This document shows, in pieces, positions 10,603-22,688 of a stretch of DNA of 64,000 nucleotides (position 1 is its first letter; each line of letters opens with the position of its first letter). Under the pieces are notes generated by a model. The model was not told the origin of the DNA and did no database searches. It saw only the letters and a list, made by a program, of their open reading frames with translations. The position numbers and the translations under genes are program-made. Source of the stretch: Endocalyx cinctus (lineage: Eukaryota; Ascomycota; Sordariomycetes; Amphisphaeriales; Apiosporaceae); the NCBI GenBank assembly GCA_001600455.1, contig BCKC01000005.1:3286001-3350000 (forward strand), given 5' to 3'.

Positions 10603-13047
10603 CTTGTCGCGGGGAAAAATTGACTATTACGAACCACAGTCAAATTAACGGCGACGGGAAGAATGAAGAGAGAAAAACAAAATCTTGAATTCATTTATCG
10701 TGGATGGACATGTCCGTATTTAAATAAAATACTCTGCATTGCACTGCATGATGAATGGATATGTGCTTCCTAGTTCGGTAAGTGCACAGGCGGATCCAGA
10801 TTGACAAGCAGGAAAATGTGGGCGGGTCGGGATCCTATGAAATGTCGAGGATTAGACAGCTTCACTTAATGAGTTGCTGTATACGGGTCTTATCTCCCGG
10901 GTAGAAAAGGCGAAGGATGGATCCGAGAGATAAAATGGACCCCTCTTAAGCGAACCCGTAGAAACAAAAAAGCGCGCAAAGATTGAGTTAAGTATATGTG
11001 AGATCGAACTTGTAGGGGGAACGGGCGGTCCTAACGTAATGACCTTCCTTATCTGATCAAAGATGAACAATATCGGGATTGGACGAAAGGACAAAAAACA
11101 AGGGTGTAGAAGATAGGAATAAAAGAGAATAAAATAATACGGTAGTGTAATATGTCTCCACTTGAAGCCAAGCTTTGGGAATACTTGGAAGATGATTCGT
11201 TTAAATCATCGGAAATTAATTCTCTTCCTTTCTTTCTTTTTTTTATGGCTATCCTGTTTGAGGACAATAAGAGTCCTGGTACTCGTGTTGGTTGGCTATT
11301 ATCGCCTGTTATCGTATCATAATACAAATCAAATCATCTTGCTGGTTCGCTCTTCTCCGTCATTCTTTTCTTTTCTTTAGTGTTTTTTTTTGCTAGACAC
11401 TTTTTTTACGTGCGAAAGAGGGAAATATGCATACGCATATGTTACATACATCCACGATTCATGACTATACTGTACCTAACAATGAAATGAAAACGTTATA
11501 CCGAGTATACTAGGATAATGTGCGGGTATAAATATCCCAGTTATGCCGCAGATGTATATTCCCACCTAGTAGGTACGACCCGTTTCTAATACTACCATTT
11601 ACTGTCTGGGAGATGGCATTTTGGCATCCGATATGTATACATAGTACTATGTATCTAAGGGAAACCGTCAGACGGGTCACAAATCTCCCCGTTTTTTTTC
11701 GACGGATAAGGCGAATGTAACAACTTCAAAAGCTTATTATGAACCCTGGCTTATTGTATGGCCCATCTGCTGTGACGTGACCAATGGAAGGGAAAAGGAA
11801 AGAAAAACGAAAAACGGAACAATTATCCAAGGATGTGACTTTGGTTCGATGCGTGAAGAAACGGTGGATGCGAAAGACGTACACAGTATGAATATTGTCT
11901 TGTGTAGTCCTTGATAAATCCTTATGTCTTATTTGAATACGAAGGCATATCAGATCACTTTTTAGCAAAAACATCATTAAATGATGATCTTGTCTTGGAT
12001 GACTTTCCATGAATCGCCAACTCCGGATTGAGGTCGCCAATCCGAAAAGAATCTGTGCAATTGCCGTCCCCAATTCTTTTTATTTGGACTGAAATGTTTT
12101 TATTTTTTACCTTTGAGAATCTTGAGTACCTCGACTTACCGGATAAAGGTATATATATATGTATACTGCTTATTTACCTAAGTATGCGCATTAAAAAAAA
12201 ATCCAACTTCGATACTTACATTAATATTTTGCTTGTTCTCTTTCTACCATGTATTTTCAGATATCCCACCCACTTCTACGAAATGTGGCGATTAGAGAAG
12301 ATCACTGAAGTCTGAGTCTATCTATAACACCCTCCGCCCATTCAACTATTGGAAGATAATTGAAAGGACGATAGACAGCCTCGGTACCACACAGGTCGAG
12401 CTCGCAGCTGACTAGGGGTGTAAAAAGTTTGCGGGGATGTCAGCAGAGGTTAGTTGAACCCGAACCAAAATTCTCATACCATACCAAGGCTCGGTCAGTC
12501 ACTCGGACTGCCGGCAATGCGGTAGGATTGGCCCCGGATATTCCGCCCGGGGAATAGGGCAACGTGAATGGCGTTATATATGAGATGATAGGGCGAAGCG
12601 ACTTTATGAGGCAAAGATGCGCGCACGGGACAGAAAGAGAAGGGGCAGAGTAGTAAAAAGAAATGAATCGACAGGCAATCTTCAAAGATTGAAAAGGTGA
12701 TGAGCATAAGCTTAAAATCAAGCTAATGCGATGGAGAGGCACATCTTCAGCCGCCCAGACGATCTTCGACACAGCCACATAGTCAGCTTTCCCGACCCCG
12801 CACCCGCTGATCCCTCAGCCCGTTAGCGATGAGGTTACCCAACTAGTATACCATTTCTTAAACCCCCTAACCACTCAGTCCCTGTAGGAAACACATAATA
12901 TGTATACGGAATATGCTACACCTAATTACCGGAATTTCGACCTTCTACAGATAGTTATAAGTCACTCGGTATAGGACGATCATTAAATTTTATTCTGATA
13001 TGTCAATATTGTGACCGAAACCCAAATTTAGCGAAAGACGATCGGAT
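10603..13047. other. Gene-free divergent spacer
   Basis: About 2.4 kb between the S28 peptidase and the PP1-like gene, which are transcribed apart. Short open frames on both strands have no family features. I see only AT-rich sequence and short T- and A-runs. Confidence 0.5.
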
Positions 13048-14225
13048 ATGACGTCACATCAGCCCACTAGCACGTCTTCTAGCGATTTCACTCAAAACGA
13101 TGTTGACGTCGATAAAATTATAGACAAGCTGCTTACGGCAAGGGGCATTCATCCTTGGAAATCGGTGCAACTGCTCGAGGAAGAGATATTGTTTTTGTGC
13201 GATCGGGTGCGAGAGATACTCCTATCTGAATCTTGTTTACTTGAGCTCACGGCACCTGTGACGGTAAGACTATTGTTCTTACTTTTGCACAATCGTATTA
13301 CGTCTTTCGCGCAAAGTATTCCTAAAACTCTGCCAGGTCATCGGGGATTTACATGGTCAGTACCATGATCTTCTTCGCGTATTTGAGCTCGGAGGCTTTC
13401 CACCAACCCAGAACTACCTCTTCCTGGGGAACTACGTCGACTACAGGAAACAGTCTTTGGAGACTATTTGCTTGCTCCTTTCCTACAAGATAAAATACCC
13501 CCAAAATGTTTTTCTCCTGCGCGGTAATCGCGACTGCGCTGCGGTTAACCGGGTAGCTGGTTTCTACGACCAGTGCAAGCACCGGTACAATATAAAAATA
13601 TGGAAAGTTTTCGTAGATTTCTTTAATTGCTTGCCTGTAGCCGCGATCATCAATGATAAGATATTTGCTACGCATGGTGGCTTGAGTCAGGATCTCCATC
13701 ATCTTGATCAGATACGCTCTATCACGCGTCCAATTGATGTAAGTTTCAACAGGCTTGTCAGAGTAATGAAGATAATTTCTGACTTTGTTTGGGACCCAAA
13801 GGTCCCTGATGCTGGGCTGCTCTGCGATCTCCTCTGGTCCGATCCGGATACGGGAATTAATGGCTGGAAAGAGAGCGACAGAGGGGTTTCTTTCACGTTT
13901 GGGCCCGACGTAGTGTCCGCGTTTCTTCAGAAACATAATCTAAATTTGATTGTGAGGTCACATCAGAAAGTGCAAGGTGGTTACCAAGTTTCCCCGAGTA
14001 AAGAACTCGTCACAGTTTGCTCTTGCCCGAATTATGACGATAAGTTCGAAAACGCCGGGGCTATGATGCACATTCACGAGACCCTCCTTTACTCTTTCAC
14101 GGTATGTTTGATAATGTCTCAAGATATGAAGTTTATGGTAATAAGTAATGCTGAATGTCTGAAATCAGGTTCTTAGTCCAGAGCGACGAAAGCGAAAATC
14201 TAGGGGAAAACCTGCAGAACAATGA
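13048..14225 (+). CDS. PP1-family phosphatase lacking key catalytic residues
   Basis: Exons 13048-13263, 13337-13738, 13802-14101 and 14169-14225; 324 aa, about the length of PP1 catalytic subunits. The order of PP1 blocks is intact: [12 protein letters not shown] (75-86), GGFPP...[43 protein letters not shown] (183-189), [29 protein letters not shown] (258-261) and ENAGAMM. With a constant offset of 12 from human PP1-alpha numbering, Asp64, His66, Asp95, Asn124, His173, Arg221, His248 and Tyr272 are kept. Bridging metal ligand Asp92 is Asn104, Arg96 is Tyr108, and general acid His125 is Arg137; the GNHE motif reads GNRD. The C terminus is short and basic. The frame is open and every intron has GT..AG ends, so it looks maintained. 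Best read as a PP1 paralogue turned pseudophosphatase; residual activity cannot be excluded. Confidence 0.9.
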
Positions 14226-14390
14226 TGCATCTTCTTAGATGCTTAGCAGAATATAGTAGAAGGTGCTACTGTGAAGAACAGGAGAATTGCATCAAGTCGG
14301 CCCATAATTAGTACTCAGTTACTTATAACACATCTAAGAAACAAGTACATCATATCAACTCTAACATGTTTCTAGACTTTACACATATAG

Positions 14391-15521
14391 TTACATCTTC
14401 GAAGTAATTTCTCTGCTATTCATCTTTTGGACTTTGAAACCCCGTCTCGGCGCATGGACTCGGACGGTCCTTTGTCCTTTCTCTTCTTTCACCTCAATGA
14501 CAGCCTCGTTGCTGTTAACAGAGACTAGTATCCCCTTATCCTTATGGAGTTTTCCCGTGTCGGTAGGCCACATCTCGACAGAAACGCCTTTTTCTAGCCC
14601 CTCCGCCCGAACAGCCGGGTCTTTGGCATCCACCGTCCCTTCGGGCTCCGCGAACGGGGCTTCGAGTATACTCTGAGCGGCCTTCTCACCTGACAGACTA
14701 TCGGGGGCCTTGCACGCCTTTCCCGCTTCCTCGGCGGCGCGCGAGAATCGAGCTATCCACGCGAACAGGCGCGGAAATTGCGCAGGTCCTACCACATCCG
14801 CCGGCAGAGCCCCGGGCATGCTGTTCAGCCAAGCAAAGACCCAAAAAGCCTCCAAATCGGCGAGCGTCGGCCCTCCCCCAGCCACCACCCAATCGTGCCC
14901 GTCGCCGAGCAGGGTCTCCTCGATCAGGGAGGCGAAGTCGCGAATGGCCAGCAGCGCGTCGGGCTTCCTGGCGCGCATCGCCTCGGGCGAGAAGGGCGAG
15001 GGCGCCCCCTTGGCCGCGCCGACCAGATCGGCGCGGTCGGCGAGGAAGCGCGGATCTTTCAGGGCCGGGGATTCCGAGGGGATCAGGGTGGCGGCCGCCC
15101 CGAACAAGCCGCCGTCGGTGACGGCGCGGGAGAGGAGCCTCGCGATGGCCGCTTGCTCTCCGCTGCCGCTGCCGAGACCCGGGTGCTCGTCGCTCGGCGG
15201 GAAGAGCGATTCGAGCTTTTCGATGATCAGCCGCGTGTCCAAGTAGACGTCGCGACCGATGGAAAGTACCGGTATGCGGCGGTAGCTAACCCCGATGCGA
15301 GCTAGATCGGGCCGAGGTAATATGCGGGGTTGGATCTTGAACACGGCAGTAGTCAGTCAGTCATAGATGAATTAGATGGATGAGAACAGGTACTACGATG
15401 AATATTGGCTTACACATTGTAAAAATGGAATCTTGCGAAGATTCAAATACCATACTATTCGCCTCGCATATGGTGACAGGTGGTAGTGGTAGAGGATGAT
15501 GGGTAAATTAGACGCTGCCAT
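14391..15521 (-). CDS. Glutathione S-transferase-like protein
   Basis: Exons (minus) 15521-15414 and 15335-14391; 350 aa. The long open frame alone has no ATG start; adding exon 1 supplies ATG and the missing N terminus (residues 1-36, with SPYARR near 19-24) in phase 0. The N-terminal part is a thioredoxin-like GST domain with a YRRIPVLSIG segment (the cis-Pro region) and a following Asp/Thr (about residues 54-70). A helical GST C-domain follows, with GGGPTLADLEAFWVFAWL. The last 90 or so residues form an extra, probably beta-rich module not found in classic GSTs. Members of this fungal group are annotated as GST-like of unknown substrate. Its N-terminal SPYA has no obvious Cys, so catalysis would use Ser or Tyr. 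Strong GC bias. The gene converges on the PP1-like gene with only 165 bp between. Confidence 0.82.
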
Positions 15522-17413
15522 TTTAAGTAGTAATAACCGATATATTTTAATTTACTTTTGGGATCATGGAAAATTAAGTGATATATGGAACTGTGAGAAT
15601 CATAATATAATTGTAATTCACGTCAAATACTTACTTTAAGTATCCTTTTCTGAGTTTCAACATTCGCGGAATTTCCGTGGACACTTCGTTACCCCCGCCT
15701 TTCCCATCTTCACGTATATCCACTTTACTACGGAGTACTTACCTAGGTAAATACCTAACTAGGTAAGCACCTGAGCTAGGTAGCTTAACACTGTGTATAC
15801 ACTCTATGCCAATTGCCAATTAATTAGTGATCTTCACTATCCTCTCGCACAGTACGGTCGAAATTCTATGTCTACTTGAGTAAATCAAGCAAAATGTAAT
15901 ACAAGACTTAAGGATACACCTGATATTTATGATTTAATCAAGTAATCCTTTTACGGGGCACTGGTTTAAAACTAACTAAGACATTTACTAATATCTTAAA
16001 GAACGGGAGTAAACGGCGAGAGGAGATGGAAATAGTCTAACTTGAGAAAAAGTCGCTAAAGGATCGGTCCGGACTGAGGAGCCGCCCGCGCGTTGGTAAA
16101 TCGCGGCATTTGAGCTAGAGATGCAATTGGATCGTGCCATAAACGTCGAAACTGAACCATTGCGACGACTTGTCCACTTCGAGTATGCGACTAAGTGCAT
16201 CCAGAAAGATACTTGCTGTCTGGGTGGAATCGGAAGCGTTTTTGCTTGAGCAGCAGCAACACATGATGACCGGCAATCATGAGCTTAAACGATGACTTTA
16301 TCGCTAAACGCTTCCTTGTGATTTGTGAATGCATCTAATTACTAGAGATGAACACGTGCTTCCAACGGAGTTGGAAGGACTTGCGGTCAGGAGGACTCGA
16401 ACGAAGAAGCTGTTATTTCGCCGCAACTAGAAAAAAAATGTATGCATAGCATAACATGGCAGATAACTAGCCCCCGTGTTAAAATTCGTCGAGAAGTACC
16501 GATTAGCAAGCGCGATTGCGAGATTTTCGGGAGGGATCGAGATAGATACCAAAATGTCTCCGATAGACGGCCCGGGGCAAAATTGTCGGGCAAGGATCTC
16601 CCATGTTAGCGAGTATCTCAAAAAAGAGCATGAGAAGACTTGGGACTGATGGCTCTTGCAGCGATTGAAAGAACCACTAGGCTACCTTGAACCAAACTTC
16701 AATCGCAACAAGAACGACATAGAGGAATGTCCCATGAGGAAAAAAAAAGAAACCGTGGTATTGATAATTCATTTGATATGAGTGACCGATCAGACCTGCA
16801 GGGCACGACTTTTATTACAGTGTGGCGGATGCAGGCCGGCGATCCCAAAGTCGAAGTTAGTTCAATATGCATGGAAAATAGAAGCAAGGGATAACATCTA
16901 GAAGTAGTAATATTTCGCCGCTCGTTTTAAACTCTGTCTGTACATGTCTCGGATGCCACCTTGCTATGTTCTTGAGGAAATAAGTAGGGACAGCTTCCTT
17001 GAAGATGTGAGCTGTTTATATACTCAAGAGTTCGTGACCCTATAAACAGTAAAGAAATGATGACTGCATGCAAGTCAAAGTCAGTAGTGCGAGGAAGCTC
17101 CAATCCCGTCCGTGGGTGGCTTGAATTATTAAATCTAGACGACTGTGCCCTGCTCTATAAGCATAAAAAAGCAAAGACGGACCCCCACCTGAACAGCGGA
17201 AAACTAATGCGCGTAGGAAGTCTCTCCGTGGCCTGAGTGTATGTATGTATTGTCTTCGACATCCTCGATTTTCCAGCTTCCCGGTATTTCATCTCAAACT
17301 TCACATCTTCAAAATAACCATCGCCGGCGTGTCGCCGATATAGCACTCCTTTCCCCATATACAGCGACGGTAACCACCATTTAATTACACGAGAGAGCAA
17401 AAACGAGGTCAAA
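15522..17413. other. Gene-free divergent spacer
   Basis: About 1.9 kb between GST-like and MFS genes, which diverge. Small frames at 15988-16887 have no recognisable features. A cluster of CTAGGTA palindromic motifs is listed separately. Confidence 0.5.
15739..15783. repeat. Clustered TACCTAGGTA-type palindromic motifs
   Basis: Within 45 bp the motif CCTAGGTA and its halves (ACCTAACTAGGTA, CTAGGTAG) occur at least three times, each nearly its own reverse complement. Scattered single copies occur elsewhere in the spacers. Such motifs are common in intergenic DNA of many sordariomycetes; a transposon-terminal or binding-site origin is possible. Confidence 0.6.
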
Positions 17414-19512
17414 ATGCGGTTCAAAACATTAAAAGAGCTAGATCATACGGAAGGAAACGTGGTTATGTTCCAAGGTAAGAGGATGCGAAATTGTTCCGGG
17501 ATTCGAGGTTCTGACGAGGCGCGAGGTGCGAATATCAGATGAAAATGCAGCAATGCAAGATATAAAACGGGGCAAGCTCGTCCTATTTCCGCAACCGTCC
17601 GAGGACCCAAACGATCCATTACGGTGGCCGATCTGGCGTAAGCACATGGCATTTGCCAGTGTCTGCATATTTACGTGCTTGAACAATTTCAGCGGCACCG
17701 TATACTCGAACGTTTCCCCCACGGTCGCCGACCTATACGGGATTTCCGTGGACGAAGCTTCTGGTCTCGTCTCCTGGGTCGTTCTTACTCTAGGTATCGT
17801 GGTAAGGCACAGAGCGGATATAATTATATGACAAATGGATCGACGCTAAATTAAACTGAGCAGAACTTTTTCTGGGTTCCGGCGGCCTTGTACTTCGGAA
17901 AGCGGCCGGTATTGATTCTGTGTTGCACGATTACCTTTGTGGCGGCTATATGGGCAGCCGTATCTTCCAGTTTTGCCAGCTTGCAAGCAGCCTGCGTTTT
18001 TGGCGCCTTTGGTGGAGGTGCGACTGAAGTGTTGGGCGCTGCCACTGTTAATGTGAGACTCCCTTCCCAATGGATTTCTTATGCATCTTATCTAATTCAC
18101 AGCAACCTAGGATATTTATTTCTTGCATGAAAGAGGAGAGAAGATTTCGTGGTATTTTATTTCGCTTGCATCTGGGAGCAGTTTTGGTGCCCTGATCGGT
18201 AGTTACGTCGTTCAGAGTAAGATTCTCACTACCCGCATCGAAATGTTCCGGAGCCTTTCCAGCTGATGAAATTGTGGATTTTTAGGCAAGGGCTTAGCAT
18301 GGGGCAAGTGGCTCAGCGCCATATTATTGGGCGCAAACCTGATTATGATCATTTTCTTCGTGCCCGAAACTCAATTTGATAGATCCTCGAATCTCGAGGA
18401 TGTCCGCAATCGAGATTCGGAAACTTCGAACTCGTCGGACCGCAATGTAGACCGTGGCGAAGATAATCCGAAATCCGAGAAACATCGCTATGAAAAGTCT
18501 TTTCCTGCAATTGACCCTCGCATTCCAAAGAAAAGTTACCTGGCATCGCTCAATCCTTGGTCAGGAATTGCGCGAGGGGAATCGTTCATTCATCTTATGC
18601 TCCGCCCACTCCCCCTGACGGTATATCCAGCGTGCGTCTTTGCAGTCCTCATATGTAAGTCCTCTGAAGTTAACGTATACCTCTAATTACATGAGATGTT
18701 TCTGACTTGCAAGTGAAGATTCGATCTGCCTGGCCCCAAATGTTATGGTTACTATCTTCATTGGGGTGCTTCTCCTTCCAGCTCCGTACAACTTTAGCGT
18801 TGGCAACGTGGGGTTAATCAATGTTGCTGGATTGAGTAATGACCTCTCTCTCCCTTTCTCCTTTCTTTTCTTTTCTTTTTTTCTTTTCTTGAGAAAAAGT
18901 GTCGTGTAATGCTAATGTTCTAGCAGTTGGTCAAGCGATAGGTTTTATCATGGGAGGAACAGTCATCGATAAATATTCCGCTTATCGAGCTCGGCGCAAC
19001 AAAGGCCTATTTCTTCCGGAAGAGCGATTCGTCCTCATATTTTTGCCTATCGCCCTGGTATTTACGGGCACGGTCCTCTTTGGCTTCGCCGCTGAGAAGC
19101 AAATGCACTGGTCGATTATCTTTGTCGCTTTCGCCCTACAAAGTGTCGGGCTTACTGGCGTGGCCGGCATGGCGCTCACTTACGTTTGCGACAGCTATTT
19201 TCCCGTGGCAGCTGAGTGCTTGGAAGTTATAAACGCGCTGAAAAACATTGTCGCTTTTGGGCTAGTGAAGGCCACTAGCCCCTGGATCGAATCCCAAGGG
19301 TATCAAAAGGTACGTTGATTTACCGTCAAGCTTTTCTCATCGACAGTTATAGAACTCTGACAATATTACTGGGGTAGGCATTCGGCACCGCCGCCGGCAT
19401 TTTGGCCGCTTTCATGCTTATGGCTGTGCCGTTGATTTTATGGGGACCCATGATTAGGCACCATACGTCCACTCGATGGCGATTGATTAGCTGGGATAAA
19501 CGTCACATATAG
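17414..19512 (+). CDS. MFS transporter, HOL1/DHA1-like
   Basis: Exons 17414-17474, 17539-17801, 17864-18052, 18111-18216, 18286-18654, 18719-18835, 18924 or 18927-19309, and 19378-19512; about 540 aa. The N-terminal exon was found by phase; the longer open frame on its own starts only at GTG. After a cytosolic N terminus comes the DPNDPLRWPIWRKH signature typical of HOL1-type fungal MFS proteins, then six helices, an FLHERG motif in the helix 4-5 loop, and a long charged Ser/Asp/Glu-rich cytosolic loop (about residues 245-310). A second six-helix bundle ends with a short basic tail. Substrate unknown; relatives move polyamines, drugs or nutrients with protons at the plasma membrane. The exon 7 acceptor is ambiguous between two AGs 3 nt apart, adding or removing one residue. 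A CTTTT-rich tract lies in intron 6. Confidence 0.88.
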
Positions 19513-20116
19513 AAATACATTAAAGAGATAAAAACCAGTGGACTAGCTGCTAATGACGTCTTCTGGAGCGATTTGTAACGACTTGACATAGAAATACTGT
19601 ATGGCAAAGAAGACGAAAATTTCCCAATGTGGACTGCATTGGCCTAGTTATCTGATTATCGACTGTCATAAATAGAAGGCGGGTCAATCTCCGGCCAGTG
19701 AAGAGATAATATATCTAACTCCTAATTTGTTGCTCATACGAAATCTTGTTTGTAGTAATGATATATCAACTTCATGATATTATGGGCTTGATACTTAATT
19801 AGAATCGATGGTGATGGGATTTATTTGCGTAGCCGAAGCTGCATTTGCTTTTACGTACGCGGGAATGGTTGTCGGGCAAACAGAGCAGCTACGGATGGCA
19901 TAATAAAAACTAAGAACGATCACATTCAGCTTAAATTCACTTCACATATAGCTGCACTTTCGTGACGTTTGACCAGAAAAGAGGTAAAATATAGAGAATG
20001 ATGATAATTTGACGAAGTATTCCCAATGCTTATGCAACTAATATACAAGAGAAACAACCGCTTCTTTCACTCCAACCCCCCCCCACACCACCGCTTCTCG
20101 AAATAGAGTAAACTGC
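19513..20116. other. Convergent 3' spacer
   Basis: This lies between the MFS gene and the six-Cys gene, which converge. AT-rich, with no credible coding frame. Confidence 0.5.
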
Positions 20117-20483
20117 TTAGTCCAAGCAGTAGTCAGGGTCGGTCGAGTCCGTGCCACCGCATCCGGAGATGCAGTAGCTGACGTACATAATCTCGCCGTC
20201 CTATAATAAGTAAAGTCAATATTTGATCATTCTAGTTATCAGGAGAGGGGGATGAAAAAAAAAAAGTGCTAGAACTCACATCAAGACAGTTGAACAAAGC
20301 GTTCTGGATGTGGTTCTCGTCCTTGTCGACACCGGCTTCGTCGAGAGTGCGACCGATGTGGTCGCGGTAGTCGCCCTTGCGGAGGAGCGAGGAACCGCAG
20401 TAGACGCCTCCGCGGTTGCAGCTGTCAGCTACGACGCTGGTGGCAGCAGCGAAGAGAACGGCGATGATAGCGTTGGTCTGCAT
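20117..20483 (-). CDS. Small secreted six-cysteine protein
   Basis: Exons (minus) 20483-20280 and 20200-20117; 95 aa. Residues 1-20 form a signal peptide ending at VVADS. The mature 75-residue protein holds six cysteines in the order CNRGGVYC...NC...YC..GC...YC, enough for three disulfides, and is acidic (DEAGVDKDEN). The intron lies directly after NCLD in phase 0. Small secreted proteins with an N-terminal C-x(6)-C and a C-terminal YCxxGC are common in plant-associated ascomycetes and mostly unstudied. An apoplastic effector-like or antimicrobial role is possible but not shown. The antisense frame at 20310-20519 is a shadow. Confidence 0.75.
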
Positions 20484-21768
20484 TTTGAAAGGTATTTTGT
20501 TGATTGCTTTACTTTGTAGGAAATTTGAGTGTTTGAGACTGTGAATTGGGGACGAAGATACTGTTTTATTTGATTCTTTTGTGAGTGAGATGAGTGTGAT
20601 GATGATTCTGATTTTACGCCAGAGATTTCTGGAAGACGACGGCAGTTATATACTTGTTGGACTACTCTTTGATGAAAAGTCTTCTGGACGATGATGTCGT
20701 GATCTGCGTCTACGACATCCTCTTCATCGACTGCTTCCTTGCCGCCTCTGACGACTGAAGATACAAAAATAGGAACGACATTGATCAACATTCAGCATCG
20801 TGAACATCGCACTTACTATCTTTTTTAGGCAATTAATAATGGGTAGTCGTAGGTCATCACCAAAGTCTTGGCGTGGCTGGACAATTGCAAGGTCAAAGAA
20901 TGGGGTATAAGGGATGCAAAGCCTTGCAGGGCGAACGATCTCTTCCCCACCGACGTCATATGTTGAAATACTTCAGATTTCATACATTCTTTAAGAAAGT
21001 TTGAATTAATTACGGAGCACGAAAATTTGGAATCCAGTAAGCAAACCGCGTCTGATCAACAGTATAAGATTGTCACAGTTGAGGCTGAAGTAAAGAATAA
21101 GTACCGAGGTATAATGCTGCCAAGCTTCTATTTACAGTTGAAGAACTAGGTTACCTAGACGAGCCTATTTTTAACAACTAATTTTAAGTACAGTGTTGTT
21201 TTGTCCACTGTCGGCGAAAAAGAATTAATTCTTCTTGGCAAAAGCAATCATAATTTACTACGGGCCATGTAGTACAGGGTTAATTGTAAACTTTGAAGAT
21301 GAGCAACTACTTATGGCTTAGGTTCTGCACTTCTGAATCCGCTGAGACCTCCGTAAGGATTATACTAGGTTAGCTGACTTTACGAGCCTGTAGTTTACCA
21401 GGTACCATAATATACTGTAATAACCCTAAGATAAACTTTAAACTGACGTATGCCAAGCTGATACATACGGTACCTACTTTTCAGCTAACCTAGCAGCCTA
21501 GCAGCCTACGTATAGTGTCGGAGTATACCTAATATACACTGAAATAATGTTCTATCCGCTGTAAGACTTGTGCTATAGGGCTAAATGTGATTTCTGTAGG
21601 GTAATTAATGGGTGACTTGCTATGATCAACACTGATGATACTGAGGAAATTCATTCTATAAAATTCAAATTCTACAATACAAACGTTTACAATAGTTTAA
21701 CCGTACATTCATAAGAAAAACAAAAAAAAAAAAAGATACAACGAGACATCTAGATTAAACTGAATCTC
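20484..21768. other. Gene-free promoter-side spacer
   Basis: This includes the promoter of the six-Cys gene and then about 1 kb of AT-rich sequence without credible frames. Repeated short motifs (for example AGCCTAGCAGCCTA near 21490) are present, but I could not define an element. Confidence 0.45.
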
Positions 21769-22688
21769 TCATGTAGAGCCGCCCTCAATCGCTTCCATCT
21801 TAATCCTTGTCTCCTCCGCCGTAGACCGCAACTCGGTACTTAGGCTAGAATCCTCCGCCAAGTCATTTAACCTTGTCTTCCAGAAGTCCCACCGCTCCGC
21901 GCTAAATCCGATTTTCGGTTTCCCAGTCCAGAGAAACCTGGATCCTGGTGGTCGTGTTCCCGGTCCCGCGCCCTTAAGGCAGTTTTCCTTGCACATCGTG
22001 AGAATGGTTGAACCTGCGAGCCGTATCCAAGTTGCCACTGCCGGAAGATACATGGTAAGCTTCTCTTGCGAGCTTTCCGGTGCATACGCCGTTTCCAGCG
22101 CATCGATGAATGCGCAAGACACGAAGAAGCTCATGCTGCGAGAATCGCTTGCGTCATTGAGAAATATAGCCCCGAACGTGGTCGCACCGATAAAACTTGA
22201 TTTCTGATCCAACCAGTCTCCTTGGTATTCTTCAGCGTCTTCTAGATCTGATATTTGATGAGTAACTATCCAGAAATTGAAGTCAGGCCAGAAAACTACT
22301 TACAGATACCGTATATACTGAATGTGTACGAGAACTCGGGCAGATCTTTCCACGCGATCTGTGAGTTCAATTTGATCTGCTTTCCCTCGTCGTCTAACAG
22401 CTCGCCCATCTTAGCGGTGCTCAAAACGAAATCTTTTAATCTCGTGGAGACGGATTCGTCTTCTCCTACGTCGCGAACGGCACGGCATAGGACAAGCCAG
22501 AAGATAGTGAGAGATTTGGGATCCTCCTTGATGAGCGGCTCATACAGAGAACAGAGCTGTTGTGCAGCGGATCCCGCTTCGATCTCTCCCCGCACCAGTG
22601 CATCTAAAGTGGTTATAACTTGCCGAGGCTCCGTATCCTGCCACCACTCGTCTTCCCGAGCTTCCAAGGCCCATTGAGACTCCGACAT
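21769..22688 (-). CDS. DUF3632 family protein
   Basis: Exons (minus) 22688-22304 and 22247-21769; 287 aa. The layout follows the fungal DUF3632 family: an N-terminal helix with ITTLDALVRGEIEAGSAAQQL, YEPLIKEDP, then FWLVLCRAVRD, and WKDLPEFSY just before the intron. After the intron come helical stretches (FFVSCAFIDALETAY, LPAVATWIRLAGS) and a C-terminal segment with RWDFWKTRL. There is no signal peptide or membrane helix, so it is probably cytosolic. No biochemical role is known for the family, which is expanded in plant-associated and lichen fungi. The split codon at the junction (T|AT) keeps the frame. Confidence in the family rests on the pattern from memory, not a search. Confidence 0.75.

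Noticed and set aside
14434..15305. Long plus-strand frames across the GST-like gene
   Set aside because: Antisense shadows of a GC-rich gene; composition is biased and no motifs are seen.
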